This document shows positions 27,701 to 38,048 of a DNA stretch of 64,000 bases, piece after piece; position 1 is the stretch's first letter; every line of letters begins with the position of its first letter. The stretch spans positions 57,619,048-57,683,047 of the forward strand of contig CM055311.2 of NCBI GenBank assembly GCA_029255685.2. Reading direction: 5' to 3'. The stretch is from Silene conica. Lineage: Eukaryota; Streptophyta; Magnoliopsida; Caryophyllales; Caryophyllaceae. A program made the position numbers and the translations under genes. The notes under the pieces were generated by a model, which saw nothing but the letters and a program-made list of their open reading frames with translations, was not told the origin of the DNA and made no database searches.

Positions 27701-27797
27701 AGAAGGATGATGGATGGATGAGGTTGGTATGGATGGTAGACTGGCAGTTGGTGAATGGGTGGGAAGCCAACAGAGTGGGAGGGAGGGCTGAGGACAT
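12730..27797 (-). CDS. FZL: FZL, FZO-like dynamin-family GTPase of chloroplast membranes, 11 exons, about 964 aa
   Basis: In Arabidopsis FZL shapes thylakoid and chloroplast membranes. Exons on the minus strand: 27797-27179, 26740-26187, 26084-26016, 22816-22619, 20021-19890, 18054-17968, 17511-17074, 16505-16338, 16088-15858, 14249-14134 and 13012-12730, with the TAA stop at 12730-12732. All introns are GT/AG and all junctions keep frame (2895 nt in total). Exon 1 holds a Ser/Pro/His-rich transit-like leader and a thiamine-phosphate-synthase-like segment. GTPase motifs: G1 GEFNSGKST (about 415-423), G2 Thr in VVPTTNEIT, G3 DTPG (about 485), G4 NKAD (about 543). A hydrophobic Gly/Leu-rich segment (exon 10, about 833-870) is the probable membrane paddle, followed by a coiled-coil-like tail. 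The length is slightly above Arabidopsis FZL (about 912). The start may instead be the Met at 27689. The intron 5 donor after the exon at 19890 is weak (GTGTGG). No lesion was seen. Confidence 0.92.
13306..13374. mobile_element. short Stowaway-like MITE in an FZL intron
   Basis: TA-CTCCCTTGGTCGCAATCATT ... GGACACAAGGAG-TA, 69 bp, with TA on both sides (13304-13305 and 13375-13376). The termini are only partly inverted. It lies in the intron between the last two FZL exons. Confidence 0.5.
14763..15136. mobile_element. Tourist-like MITE in an FZL intron, 374 bp
   Basis: The inverted ends GGGTGTGTTTGGAT and ATCCAAACACACCC are perfect over 14 bases, and the flanking TAA is duplicated (14760-14762 and 15137-15139). 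The interior is strongly purine-rich on the left half (GGGAGG-type) and pyrimidine-rich on the right half, so the element can fold on itself. Confidence 0.78.
19080..19130. repeat. short tandem duplication in an FZL intron
   Basis: The 23-bp unit TATCCTCAACAAAAGAAGGGG plus TT is repeated twice in direct succession. Of no visible functional meaning. Confidence 0.6.
20330..20988 (-). mobile_element. 5'-truncated LINE tail in an FZL intron, with an exact 12-bp TSD
   Basis: The direct repeat TTAAGAGCAAAT flanks the insert exactly (20318-20329 and 20989-21000). On the minus strand the insert opens inside a coding frame reading LYGSECWAVKQCHIHKM, runs through MRMLRWMCGHTRKNRLRNE and LLRWFGHVRRRPMDAPVRR, and stops near 20598. 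This is the conserved C-terminal tail of plant LINE reverse transcriptases. A 3' UTR with GGGGTCGGCTGACATGAATC (on the plus strand as CCCAAAATGTTTTGGGGTCG) follows, then a TTG-repeat tail (CAA on the plus strand, 20330-20342). It sits in the intron between the G1- and G3-encoding exons, in the same orientation as FZL. Confidence 0.88.
20598..20988 (-). pseudogene. C-terminal fragment of LINE reverse transcriptase
   Basis: About 130 codons remain open from the truncated 5' edge to the stop. The motif order (LRWMCGHTRK, then NEVIREKVKVAPIEDKM, then LRWFGHVRRRP, then GRPKQTWRRVIEHD) is that of the segment downstream of the reverse transcriptase fingers and palm in plant non-LTR elements. The catalytic domain and endonuclease are missing, so it cannot act on its own. 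The frame is intact, suggesting a fairly young insertion. Confidence 0.85.
25704..25741 (-). other. tRNA-like or plastid-derived scrap in an FZL intron
   Basis: On the minus strand this reads TTGGCGGACGTCAGCGGTTC then GAGTCCACTTATCTCCA. From memory it closely resembles a stretch of the plastid rRNA-operon spacer region, which also ends CGGTTCGAGTCCGCTTATCTCCA-like. It also contains a box-B-like GGTTCGAGTCC. It is too short to decide between a nuclear plastid insertion and a tRNA relic. Confidence 0.3.
25857..25883 (+). repeat. 27-base poly-C run
   Basis: An uninterrupted run of C inside the long FZL intron between exons 3 and 4. Such a run is unusual in AT-rich plant introns and could also be an assembly or amplification artefact. 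Confidence 0.9.
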
Positions 27798-28215
27798 CAG
27801 TTTATTCAATTTCACCCATTTTTTACCTTTACTCCGAATATATTTCCTCATTTTTTTCATCTCAATCAGAAAAACAAGAGAGAAATATAAACCCACAAAA
27901 TCCCAAAAATTAACTCACTTTGATTTTAGTGCAATTAAATTTCTCAATTTCAACAATTGTTCTAAAATCTGATTTTACTGCAATTAGAATATATAAATAT
28001 TCTAAAATCCGTCACAATTGGATTTCCCGATTTCAGTTCAATGTTAAAGATTTATTGGATTTCAGTTCAGTTCAAACCCTAATTGTTAAAAAACCCTCTT
28101 TTTAGATAAAAAAAAATATCAACTAAATTGAATAAAAGACGTTACTTAAGAAAAAATTTCGATAAAACGACAAACTTACGTTTTTTTTATGACGAGGGGG
28201 TTGAACCCCCGGTCC
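27798..28215 (-). promoter_or_regulatory. upstream region of FZL (5' leader and probable promoter)
   Basis: AT-rich sequence between the FZL start and the hAT-like element at 28216. No unmistakable TATA box or known element could be picked out. The hAT insertion limits the undisturbed upstream region to about 0.4 kb. Confidence 0.4.
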
Positions 28216-29121
28216 TAGGGATGTCAATGGAACGGGTCTTGGCGGGTCTCGCCCCGCACCCGCTCCACGTGGGGCGGGTGTGGGTAATAATTTGGCGGGT
28301 CGTGGGGCGGGGATGGGTTTAAAAAGCATTATTCGTCGCGGGTCGCGAGGCGGGTGCGGGTTTCACATGAGACCCGCCTCACATGTCCCCGCCCCACTAA
28401 TACCCACATAATAAATAATAATATCTAATAGTAATATATAAGAATAATAAGATAAAATAAATATAACTTAAAATAATAGAAAAAAAAAACTTTTAATAAA
28501 TTAATCTATCTTACCCAGCTACCCACTTCCCCAGGCCCAAACAAGTAAATAAGTAAAATAACCCACTAACCCAGACTACCCATTTCCCCAGTCCAATAAG
28601 GCAATAAACAATAATCATTTGTAAATCGTTATCACTATATTCAGGCCATTCACTAACTACCCAAATTTCCCCAAATCCCCATTTTCCCAAACTGAAAAAA
28701 CAACGGAGTTGAAAAACTGAAGATGAAGAATTGAAGAGTATTTGTGTATTTGTTGTGTAGTTTTGTTTACTCTTCTAGTACTCTGTCAGAATTTGGACTT
28801 TGGGTTGCTATTTGTGCATGTTTTTGGTTGTATATTTGTATGTACAACCGTTTTATGGCTCCACGGACTCTAGTTAATTGAATATTAATGCATTTTTGCG
28901 AAAACCTATTTGTATAAGTAGTACGACAAGTATATTTTAGATTTACGATTTACATTTCTTGAGGAGATAGGCGTGTCAACGGGTCCCAGCGGGGCAGGGA
29001 TGATTTTGAATAGTTCAACCCGCCGCGGGTCGCGGGGCGGGCGCGGGTGTGCATTAAGAGTTTGCGGGGCGCGCGCGGGTTGACCCCCCTCCGCACCCGC
29101 CCCGCCCCATTGACATCCCTA
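28216..29121. mobile_element. hAT-type non-autonomous element, 906 bp, with 15-bp TIRs and an 8-bp TSD
   Basis: The ends TAGGGATGTCAATGG (28216-28230) and CCATTGACATCCCTA (29107-29121) are perfect inverted repeats. They are flanked by CCCGGTCC (28208-28215) and CCCGGACC (29122-29129), an 8-bp TSD with one mismatch. Beneath each TIR is a very GC-rich block (GGCGGGTCGTGGGGCGGGG type) while the centre is AT-rich. No transposase is present. Confidence 0.85.
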
Positions 29122-29284
29122 CCCGGACCCATGCATTCCTGCACCACCACATGGAGACAAATTTACGTTTGATACGTGCGAATTATGATATCCATATATA
29201 TAACAGTCAAAAGAATAAGAGATTGATTAGGTCTAAGGAAAGAGAAGTCTTTTAATTCTTTAAAAGTCTTTTTAATTCTTTTTT

Positions 29285-29834
29285 GGGATATTCTATATGG
29301 TACCCCTCAATTTTTTGACATTCTACATGGTACCCTACACTTTTTAAAACATACATGGTACCCCTAATTGTGGTCATTATCACTACGTGTACCCCTAAAC
29401 TTTATTTTCCGTCAATTAAACTCATTTTTAAGCTTTAAGTGATAACATTAACGCGTAAGCAAGCTTGTCATTTACTATCACATGACATAAGGACTCTATT
29501 AGGCTCAATATCCATCTCGATCCTAATATATATAGATATATATGGGCTAAAAAAATGTTGACGGAAAAATTATTGATCTTTGTCAAATTATCACTTCTAA
29601 AGAACGGATATTAATTCTAGTCGAGTCCTATGTCATGGGATGATAAATGTCAAGTTTGTTATGCGGCTAAGTAATCATTTAACGCCCAAAATTGAGTTTA
29701 ATTGACGGAAAATAAAGTTTAGGGGTACACGTAGTGATAATGACCACAATTAGGGGTACCATGTATGTTTTAAAAAGGGTAAGGGTACCATGTAGAAAGT
29801 CAAAAAATTGAGGGGGTACCATGTAGAATATCCC
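29285..29834. mobile_element. MULE-type MITE with long TIRs, 550 bp, and a 9-bp TSD
   Basis: The outer parts are inverted copies over roughly 150 bases, beginning GGGATATTCTATATGGTACC and ending GGTACCATGTAGAATATCCC. They include a repeated TGGTACCCCTNA motif and the block GTCATTATCACTACGTGTAC. The 9-bp repeat TTCTTTTTT flanks it (29276-29284 and 29835-29843). Long TIRs and a 9-bp TSD are the Mutator signature. No coding capacity. Confidence 0.82.
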
Positions 29835-29964
29835 TTCTTTTTTTTTTACTAATGACAGTTATGGGAATTTAGGGTAAAAGTGTTGGATTAAGCAAATTAG
29901 CGTGCAGGATTAAGTAAGTACGTAAATATTATTTGGGACTACATTTCGACAACTACCTATGTTA

Positions 29965-31217
29965 TCTATATTAATAAAAGAATATTTCGTGCAATTTCGT
30001 GTGTCTATATCATCACGTTTATTTTTTTTATTTTTTATTTTTAGATAAATATAGGACCCATCACAAAAAATATAAAAATAATTTAAGAAAAATTAGCTTT
30101 ATTAATAGAATTTCATCGAATAATCGATACAAAACTACAATGAACCAACATCCCCAATTCCATTTATGTTGCATACATAATACAATATGAAAATGCAGAA
30201 TTCTCAATAGTCCAAATAGCCTATCAATAATTAAAAAAATGAACAAAAAATATTATTAGACAATGAAAATAAAAATAAACAAAAAATGTAAAACAAATGA
30301 CGTTGTTATATTATTTTACAAGCTTTTTGCTATAACATTTTAACCATCATAATAGCAAATTTTCGAGAATTTACTATATTTGAGTAATTTTTTTGAATAA
30401 GAAATAGTTTTCAACAAAAAAATGTTAATAAATAGTAATATTTTAATTTTTAATTTAAAAATGAGATCTACATAAAGTTATTAACAAAATAAATGAACTA
30501 TAATAAACTTTGTTAAGTAGATTTTAGAGCCTTCCGTTAAAATAATACTATAAATGTTTGGCAACTTGGAATTGGAATTGCATTCCGTAATTGAAACATT
30601 TCAATTGTTTGGAAACCTCTAGAATTTGGAAATGGAATTGAACTCAATTCCTTACCAATTCCAACCTAGTTAAAATTTGAGTCTCTCAAATCCCTACCAT
30701 ATAATAGTTATTTCAATTCCATTAGTATTTAAGTCTTTTAATATCCTAATTTAATCGTAATATTTTAATTTTCGACATTTTTTCCGATCGCGAATATTTT
30801 CCGTGAAAAAATTTCTTTTCCCCAAATAATTTTTTTTCGATCACTTCGACCAATATCCGTCTCGCCCAATTCCAATTCCACGGGTTTCCCAAACGAACTT
30901 TTGGAATTGGATTTCGAATTGAATTCAAACATTTTGATTTCTACAATTGAAATCATTAAAATGAAATCAATTATGTGTTTCCAAACGCGGCCTAACGGAA
31001 TTCGTTATAAATATTGAGTTTATCCACTAAAATGAGTAGATCTAAAAATTTTGCTATCATGTTTTAACGGAATTTGTGCATTTTTTCACGGATTTAAAAC
31101 ATGTACAAATAGAGTATAAAATATACATACATTTTGGTTTAACATTTTTAAATATTAATCATTATATCGATGTTCTTAAAACTATACCCGTGCAATTTTT
31201 CACAGGATAAAAACTAG
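29965..31217 (+). mobile_element. Helitron-like non-autonomous element containing a Tourist-like MITE
   Basis: It starts TCTATATTAATAAAAG directly after an A, like plant Helitron 5' ends, and ends with a degenerate hairpin (CCCGTGCAATTTTTCACAGG) followed by AAAACTAG at 31210-31217. There are no TIRs and no TSD. The hairpin resembles the one at 11071-11102. The final CTAG overlaps the first bases of the hAT-like element at 31215, so the exact junction is unclear. Confidence 0.45.
30554..30992. mobile_element. Tourist-like MITE, 439 bp, nested in the Helitron-like element
   Basis: Flanked by TAA (30551-30553 and 30993-30995). The right end (TTTCCAAACGCGGCC) is a typical Tourist terminus. The left end (ATGTTTGGCAACTTGG) is a decayed inverted match. 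GGAATTGGAATT-type words recur near both ends. Confidence 0.5.
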
Positions 31218-31754
31218 AGGTGACAATCATTGACACGACTCGAAAACACGACACGAACCCGACACAAAATTAGTGGGTTCGGGTCAAGGTGTTTCGACCC
31301 GTTTACTTAATTGGGTCGACACGAATACGACTCGAACTTATTTGGGTCGGGTTAGGGTTAGGGTCTTGCGAAACGAACCCGACACGACTAACCCATTAAT
31401 TTAAATGAGTTATGATATATCATTTAAATGAGTTATAATAGGGTTTTGTTATTTTGAGTTCGAAATAAGACATGAAGATGGTTTATTCTTGCTGTAAAAT
31501 TTAATTTTGAATGCATTATATTTATATGGGTTGGACGATTTTAAACGGGTTTAATTGGTGGAAATTGACCTGTTAAAAATTAAATGTGTGAAACAAGTCG
31601 GGTCGGGTTATTGAAAAAATAAATGGGTTGGGTAAGGGTTGATGCATGTAACCCGTTTATCTAATTGGGTCGGGTTAGGGTTGAGGGGGTCATGACAAAT
31701 TTAATGCTGACACGAATACGAACCCGACACGACCCGACCTGTTTGCCAGGTCTA
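31215..31754 (+). mobile_element. hAT-like non-autonomous element, relative of 7206-7934
   Basis: It starts TAGAGGTGACAATCATTGAC and ends GTTTGCCAGGTCTA, matching both ends of the element at 7206-7934 in reverse orientation. It is filled with GGGTCGGGTTAGGGTT-type words. The flanks ATAAAAAC and ACAAAACT match only partly (5 of 8), so the TSD is uncertain. Confidence 0.55.
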
Positions 31755-32361
31755 ACAAAACTAGTGTTTTCATAAACTACATTTCAACCCCTGCTTTTTC
31801 AATTTTAGATCGATACTAGTGTAACACCGTGAAAATTTTTAGGGTTGTATATTTTTGACTTTTAAAGAAAATGATCAATTAAATCTGTTAGATAATCTAA
31901 TAACGTATTTAATGTATATGAGTAGGCTTTAATAAAATTAAATGAAAAAGGTAAACCCATAATAAAATATATAAGAAGTTTTATTAAGAAAAAGTTGAGA
32001 GAAAGTTTAAGGGAAAAAACGGCGAAAATGGTCTATATAAAATTATGCGTTATTTAGAAACTTGTTTTTTTTTAAAAAAAATGTCGGTCATTGAGTTGGA
32101 AGCAGTAGTAGAAATTTGAATATTATTCGAAAGTAAAAGGAGCGGTAATATGACACAAGAACACGTGGTTTATTTTTATAACCATTCAACATTAAATGTT
32201 TGACATTTAACTTGAAAAGTCTTAGCATGTATATATAAGAAATAAGAAATTATTATTTTCCAATAAAATAGGTTTGAGTTAAAAATGTGAAACAAATGGT
32301 TTGACAAAACTTATGAGCTAAAAATTAATTGAATTAAGAAATGTAATAAAACTAAATACGA

Positions 32362-32699
32362 AGGTTATATATGGAGAACTAAGATTGTAGTTTGCTGCAT
32401 TGCGAGCTTAGTGTATGGGATTTGGGGAGCGAGAAACAGGTACATTTTCGGAGGCGGCTTTTCTCCAGCGGATCAGGTTGTTAAGGATATCAAATTCGAC
32501 ATTAAAAATCGGCTTAGCTCTAGTTCTGACTTGTATATTCGTAGATGGCTTGATGTAATGCTCTGAAAACTTAGAGCTTTTTGTTCTTGGTCCTTTTCTT
32601 TCGTTTTGGCGGCTTTTGCTTTGTAAGAAACCATCTCTTTTCTATTCCCTATATGGATGAATAAAATCGAGACTAACCTTCTTGCAAAAAAAAAAAAAA
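32362..32699 (+). mobile_element. 5'-truncated LINE 3' end with poly(A) and an 11-bp TSD
   Basis: The direct repeat ACTAAATACGA lies at 32351-32361 and 32700-32710, exactly on both sides. The insert ends in a poly(A) run after GGATGAATAAAATCGAGAC (a polyadenylation-like AATAAA is included). Its first part is coding. Confidence 0.88.
32372..32566 (+). pseudogene. C-terminal fragment of a LINE ORF2-type protein
   Basis: A 64-codon frame ends with TGA at 32564. It contains the W.IW.ARNRYIF motif and a final IRRWLDVML, the usual C-terminus of plant L1-type reverse transcriptase proteins (after the zinc-binding reverse-transcriptase segment). Everything upstream was lost by 5' truncation on insertion. 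The frame is uninterrupted. Confidence 0.75.
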
Positions 32700-33390
32700 A
32701 CTAAATACGATATTCCGAAATACATCAATATTAAAAAAAACTACACTTTAATCAATTAATGAATATATAAATTAAATTTGTTTAAAAAATAACCTTCCAC
32801 CCCCACCGACCACTTCATTTCTGAAATACCAACAAAACCCCTCTCTTCATCTTCAACCTCTAAAACACCAAAATTCTCATCTTTACCCGATTTATCATGA
32901 TCATTGCAACCATCAACATCTTTTGATTATTGATATAAGATATAACGGGCATAGCCTCTTTGTCGATTACATTTGTAATCCCTGTCATTTTGATATTTAA
33001 AATGGAAAACGTACATAGCAGATCCATATAATATCTATAGAGTAGTCGAAGTTGTAGAATTCTAATAGACTTGTGTTAGAACTTAGAAGGTTCTAAGTAC
33101 GCTGATTTTTATTTTTATTTTTTTGGGGACACATTAATGTAAAGAATGTTGAATAGCGTGACTTATTGAATACTTGGATTATTCATTAATAAAGTCTTGT
33201 TAAATTTTGATATTTATTGGATTATACGAAATAATATTTCTTTCTTTTCATATTTTTTTTATCTCAAATAAATTATTTAAATTCACATATAAACCCTAAG
33301 TCAAAGTGTGAATAGAACTTTATAGGGTACTTGAAGTTGTAAAATTCTACTCCGTAATAGTCATGTTGTAGAAGTTTCTAAGTAATATAT

Positions 33391-34375
33391 ACACTACTAC
33401 AAAATTGCACAAATAGAACTATACATCAAGATGTATATGAGCATCATACATCTAATACAGAACTAATTGAGCTTATATGCAATTTTTTTTGAGCTTCTAA
33501 CCATTTTTTCTTGCACTATAATTTTTTAGTGTTAAAATTAAAATCTTTGGGTGTTATTTGTATTATTTTTGAGTTTCAATATAATGTTTTGAATTACAAT
33601 TTTATTTTATAAAGACACTCAGATTCTTTTCAATAAAACTCGTAAAATATATGTATAAGCTCAAATTATTTGTTATAAAGCTCGAAATTTATACTACTAG
33701 ATGTATACATCTGGTTGTATAATCCTCTAATTGACAAAATTGGGTTACTGCAGCATTTTGTGTGCAACACGTTGTAATTGTGTTGCAAGTTAGAGAGACG
33801 TTTAGAGGATGCAACACTTTGCCTAAAAAAGTTGCAAATATAAATATATCACAATACTTTTATTTAAGTTTTGCATTTTATAGTCATTTATGCAACATTT
33901 TTTCATAAGTGTTGCTACATTCACCAATGCAACATTTTTATTTAAGTGTCACATTCTATAGTCATTTATACAACAGTTGTATATAAGTGTTGCATGATAT
34001 AATTACAAATACAATATTTTTATGTAATTCTTGTTTTAATTTATTAAATAAAGTTATACTTCATAATTAATATAACACTACTTATATAATAACAAAATAT
34101 AATTTACCTAAAATCTTTTATGCACTCACAAAATTAATTATATGTATATACTTCTTATTATCACTTCAATTTGTCATAAAACATTCGTTATTAGGATTTA
34201 ACATTATTAGCAAGAATGTAGTTAATCTATACAATATTACTAAAAGGGTAGCACAAAATGGCACATAGACAATGTTACCTAGTATTGACAAAAACTCACG
34301 TCACATATTAACATAACATGAAGCCACATCATTATTTTTTATCTTATTTAAAAAGAAAAAGAAAATTTTAAAACA
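33391..34375. mobile_element. possible CACTA-type end with GTTGCA subterminal repeats
   Basis: CACTACTACAAAATTGCAC at 33391 looks like a CACTA terminus. The following kilobase is rich in repeated TGTTGCA/TGCAACA words in both orientations, as in CACTA subterminal regions. No matching opposite terminus or 3-bp TSD was found, so the extent is not known. No gene is seen. Confidence 0.3.
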
Positions 34376-35319
34376 TTAAATGTAACATCCCGTTTTTCGT
34401 AAAATATATTTTAAAGGTTTAAATTATTTTTCGGGATAAAATAATATTTTTAATATTTATTGTCAAGTTATTTTAAAATATTCCGTTAAGATCCGTCTTA
34501 AGAACCTTAAGTCCTTAAGACGCAATAACTTGGCAAGTTAAATCCGACTCATGAAACCCGTTCACATTAAAAGCCCGTTTCTTTAAACGGAAAGGACAAC
34601 TTAAACCCTAAACCCCATTCATTATGTCGACACATTTCATTTCTCAAAAATAAGAACACTGTTATATTCATCCTCATTTCTCCTTCAACTTTTCAATCTT
34701 TAAATCGATTTTCAGAGATCATCCGATTTCCAAACCAAGGTATGTTATACATTTCTGAAATCCTCGCGAAATTTGCAAGACATCCGTCTCTTTCAATTCC
34801 ATTTTCGTCCAACTTGAAAAATGGTTTGTTTTTGGTGAAATCCGTTTCAAGCTTCTAATAATCGTTTATCTTGTTGTAGGAGAGGGTTTAGAAGATCCCG
34901 AGGTGGATAGTTTCGTGATTGAAGAGGAGCTAGGAGCTTAATCGTTTTAGAGGTGACGATAATGAGAAACTCGACCTTTATTTGTTATAATAGCATACTT
35001 CATGGTTTTGATGATGGAAGTTTATGATTTTGTACATTATGGTTGTTGTTTGGACTTAGAAGCATGCTAGGATTGCCCATGTATGATGTTCATATGCTTT
35101 GATTGTGTTCACATGCTTATAGAATGATTTTCAGAAATTGCATCCTTAAGACGAATATGAGGTATGATTCTAATATGCTTTAATGGTGGAAATTGATGGT
35201 TGCTATTGAGTTGTATAAGTCTTATGTATGCTGGGAATTGTTTTTTAGTAGCAATTTTGGAGTTGTTGTATCGATTTCATAAGAGTTTGGGTATATTGCG
35301 TTTTGCGATTTTTAGGCTC

Positions 35320-35640
35320 AGGGACTCTGAGCCGGTCGACCGACCGGCCGGCGTCGACCGGCTGGGAGTGCTTATTGGTGTTTTTCACGTGTTTGAAATA
35401 TAGGGTGCTTGGGTGCCCAGCCGGTAGGCCGGCTGCCTGCTGACCGGCTGGGAGCCCCTTCCTGTAATGTTTTGCGTAAAAGAGTTCGTGGGATTGGGTT
35501 CCCCAGCCGGTAGGCCGGCTGCCTGCCGACTGGTTGAGGGCCCTTATTCATTGTTTTCGATGTTAAAGAATTGTAGGAAGCTGGGTTGCCAGACGGTCAG
35601 CCGGCTGCCTGCCACTGACCGGTTGGGAGCCCCTGTGTAC
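35320..35640 (+). repeat. GC-rich CCGGC-type repeats inside the solo LTR
   Basis: About four copies of a unit containing CAGCCGGTAGGCCGGCTGCC then TGACCGGCTGGGAGCCCCT recur at roughly 90-base spacing, in otherwise AT-rich DNA. The core CCGGTC/GACCGG words are self-complementary and could form stem-loops. Confidence 0.75.
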
Positions 35641-35914
35641 TTTAAATTGGTTTATCTTTTGATCGGTTGATCGGTTTTGTTTGAGATTCGTTTCGTGTAC
35701 CTTGTATGTGTGTTTGAGGTCCCCGGAGGATGGGCGACACTATATTGGGTTCGGGAATGGAGAGAGGATAGAGACCCCCCGGTCGGGTAACCGAAAGGGA
35801 AACCGGCTCTCCCTCAACTTAGTTCCCGGGATCAATTAAGTATTGGTTAGAAATATAGAGGATAAGAACTAAAGGTTTAGTTAATGTAGTTGGATGATAT
35901 TGTATTGATGCGTA

Positions 35915-36480
35915 TTAAGGTATGCCTTAAGCTGGCCTCTGAGCTTAATACGTGAGCTAGTTGTCATATATAGGGGTATGCCTTAAGCTAGCCTCTGAGC
36001 CCTATATGTGTATGGTTGTCGTGTCTGGGGTATGCGTTGAGATGTCGCCTCTGAGCCCAGACATGTTTATTTGTGATCGCGTTGGAACATGCCTTAAGTT
36101 GGCCTCTGAGTCTGACGAGTAGAGCAGCTGCACAACGGGGTAGCTAGGGTGTTGATGCCTTGCCCGGAGTGCAGATGTTGATGCTAGAATATGCTTTAAG
36201 CTGGCCTCTGAGTCTAGTGTCTTGTGATGCAGTATAGGGACATGCCTTAAGTTGGCCTCTGAGTTCTTTACTTATTGGATGCTAGTCCATGCGTTAAGTT
36301 GTCGCCTCTGAGTCTAGTGTCTTGTTAATTAGCAGGTCTGTGCCTTAAGTTGGCCTCTGAGTCCTTGTTTGTGATTGTGAATTTGGTATCTAGGTTATGC
36401 GTTAAGATGTCGCCTCTGAACCTTTATACTTGCTGAATATTTGGTATTTAGGTTATATCTTAAGTTGACCGCTGAACCTT
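35915..36480 (+). repeat. degenerate tandem repeat with TGGCCTCTGAG motif inside the solo LTR
   Basis: Around ten copies of ATGCCTTAAGCTGGCCTCTG plus AG and a variable 20-40 base spacer. Some copies alternate GCGTTAAGATGTCGCCTCTG instead. Also, a block with GACCCCCCGG..GGGTAACCG..AAGGGAAACCG..CTCTCC occurs twice outside the field, near 35775 and 36589. Confidence 0.75.
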
Positions 36481-37172
36481 TATACTTGCTGATTAACTAT
36501 GATGGTTATAGTGTTTGATTATAGAATTGTTCATCCAAGGCATTGGATGACTCTTTAATTGGTTTCGTAAATGGTTTGGACTGAAAGACCCCCCGGACGG
36601 GCAACCGGAAGGGAAACCGACTCTCCTTCCAAATAGTTTCCGAAGTTGGTTGAGAGCCTTGCATTAGTAATTGCATGATGATTTGAGATTCAGATATTGA
36701 GATTTATATGCTTCACATGTTTATATATGTTGGAGTATGCTGTTTGTATTTCTGTGTTACGTGTCGTTACAAAAGGTGGCTAGGAGAACTCTAGTCACTC
36801 CCCACTGATTGTGGCGTACATGTTTACATGTATGTAGATACATGACAGGATGGTTGACGGAGGGTTCACATGGAGCTAGCGAGCGATGATCCTATTCATC
36901 GATTTTGACTTACACATATGCGTTAGCTAGACTCTAGATTTTTGATTTGGTTTTGAGTGCCTGTAGGGATGTGCCATCACAGACTGTTGTATATATTTAC
37001 TTCCAGTACTTAGACAGTTATACTTATCTATTTCTGTTTATATCAGTTGTTTCAGTTCAGTTCAGTTTCAGTTTTTAATTCACCTCGTTTTTATGCATGT
37101 TAAAGTTTAAATTCCGATTAGATTTTGGCATGTTTTGTATGTTTTATTTCCGTTGCGACGAGTGGTTTTACA

Positions 37173-37429
37173 TTAAATGTAAATAACATACTTTACAATT
37201 AAAAAACAAAAATCCTAATAAATTTAAAATATCAATATTTTTAGATAATAACATATTTAACATTAAAACACCATTCTTTTAATTTCTTAAAATTAGAATA
37301 GGTTCAACAATAAATAATTATTTAAATCACTCTAATTTTAAAGTGTTTATATGTGCAATTTTCTCTTATGTCTTATTGCTATATATTTGCTCAATTTCGT
37401 TACATTGAATATAATTTCATCACTAAATT

Positions 37430-37432
<3 letters not shown>
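37173..37432. other. spacer, no gene
   Basis: AT-rich sequence between the solo LTR and the foldback element. Nothing is recognised apart from the TSD at its start. Confidence 0.4.
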
Positions 37433-37486
<54 letters not shown>

Positions 37487-37639
37487 ATCATGTGAGGTCT
37501 ATGATCTTAAATGAGGATTGAGGTCTACTTGTAGATCCAAATAAGAACCATTGGATCAACAAGAAGAATCATGAGATGATGCCACGTGGATAATACAATT
37601 TAAGCAAAAAACGCAAAAATTACAAAAATTACTTCTGTG

Positions 37640-37845
37640 GGAGTCGATCCCGCAACCTCGAGCGACATAGATCAGAGCTTTCCCAACTCTGCCCCAGCAT
37701 CCTTGTCAATTTATATAACACATGATTTTTGAAGTATAATTTTAGGTCAGATTTAAGCAAAAAACATAAGCGCCACCAATGGGGATCGAGCCCGAAACCT
37801 CTAGTTTCATGTACCAAAGGCTTATTCATTGTTCCATATACACTT
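37640..37845 (-). other. two tRNA-like modules in the left foldback arm
   Basis: On the minus strand, box-B-like GGGATCGACTCCC (around 37640-37652) and GGGCTCGATCCCC (around 37781-37793) are each preceded by tRNA-like D-loop and anticodon-arm spacing (for example GGAACAATGAATAAG before the second). They mirror the modules at 42735-42863 in the right arm. The sequences are too divergent to call functional tRNAs. Confidence 0.4.
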
Positions 37846-38048
37846 TGCCGATTAATTTCATACTGTAAAAGATTTATACGATTTTATACGAGGTTTTTAT
37901 TTGGAATTCACTTAACAAGTATACCTGTTTCGCATCAATTTCCTATTTATTTTCCGTCTTCTTCTTTGGTTACCTTGTTAATTGCTTCTTCTCGAAATAT
38001 TTTTTTCTCGAAATGTTTTTTTTCGAAATTTTTTTGTTGTCGACATTT

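Larger units (their letters stand above)
34381..37172 (+). mobile_element. solo LTR, 2.8 kb, with a 5-bp TSD
   Basis: It begins TGTAACATCCCGTTTTTCG and ends GTGGTTTTACA, and is flanked by TTAAA on both sides (34376-34380 and 37173-37177). No gag or pol remains, so a solo LTR formed by recombination between two LTRs is the simplest reading. Two tandem-repeat fields lie inside (35320-35640 and 35915-36480). The direction is judged from the TGTAACAT start shared with the other LTRs of this window. Confidence 0.78.

Noticed and set aside
31820..32340. A possible LTR start (TGTAACACCGTGAAAATTTT)
   Set aside because: No matching LTR end, no TSD and no PPT or PBS could be found, so an LTR could not be supported.
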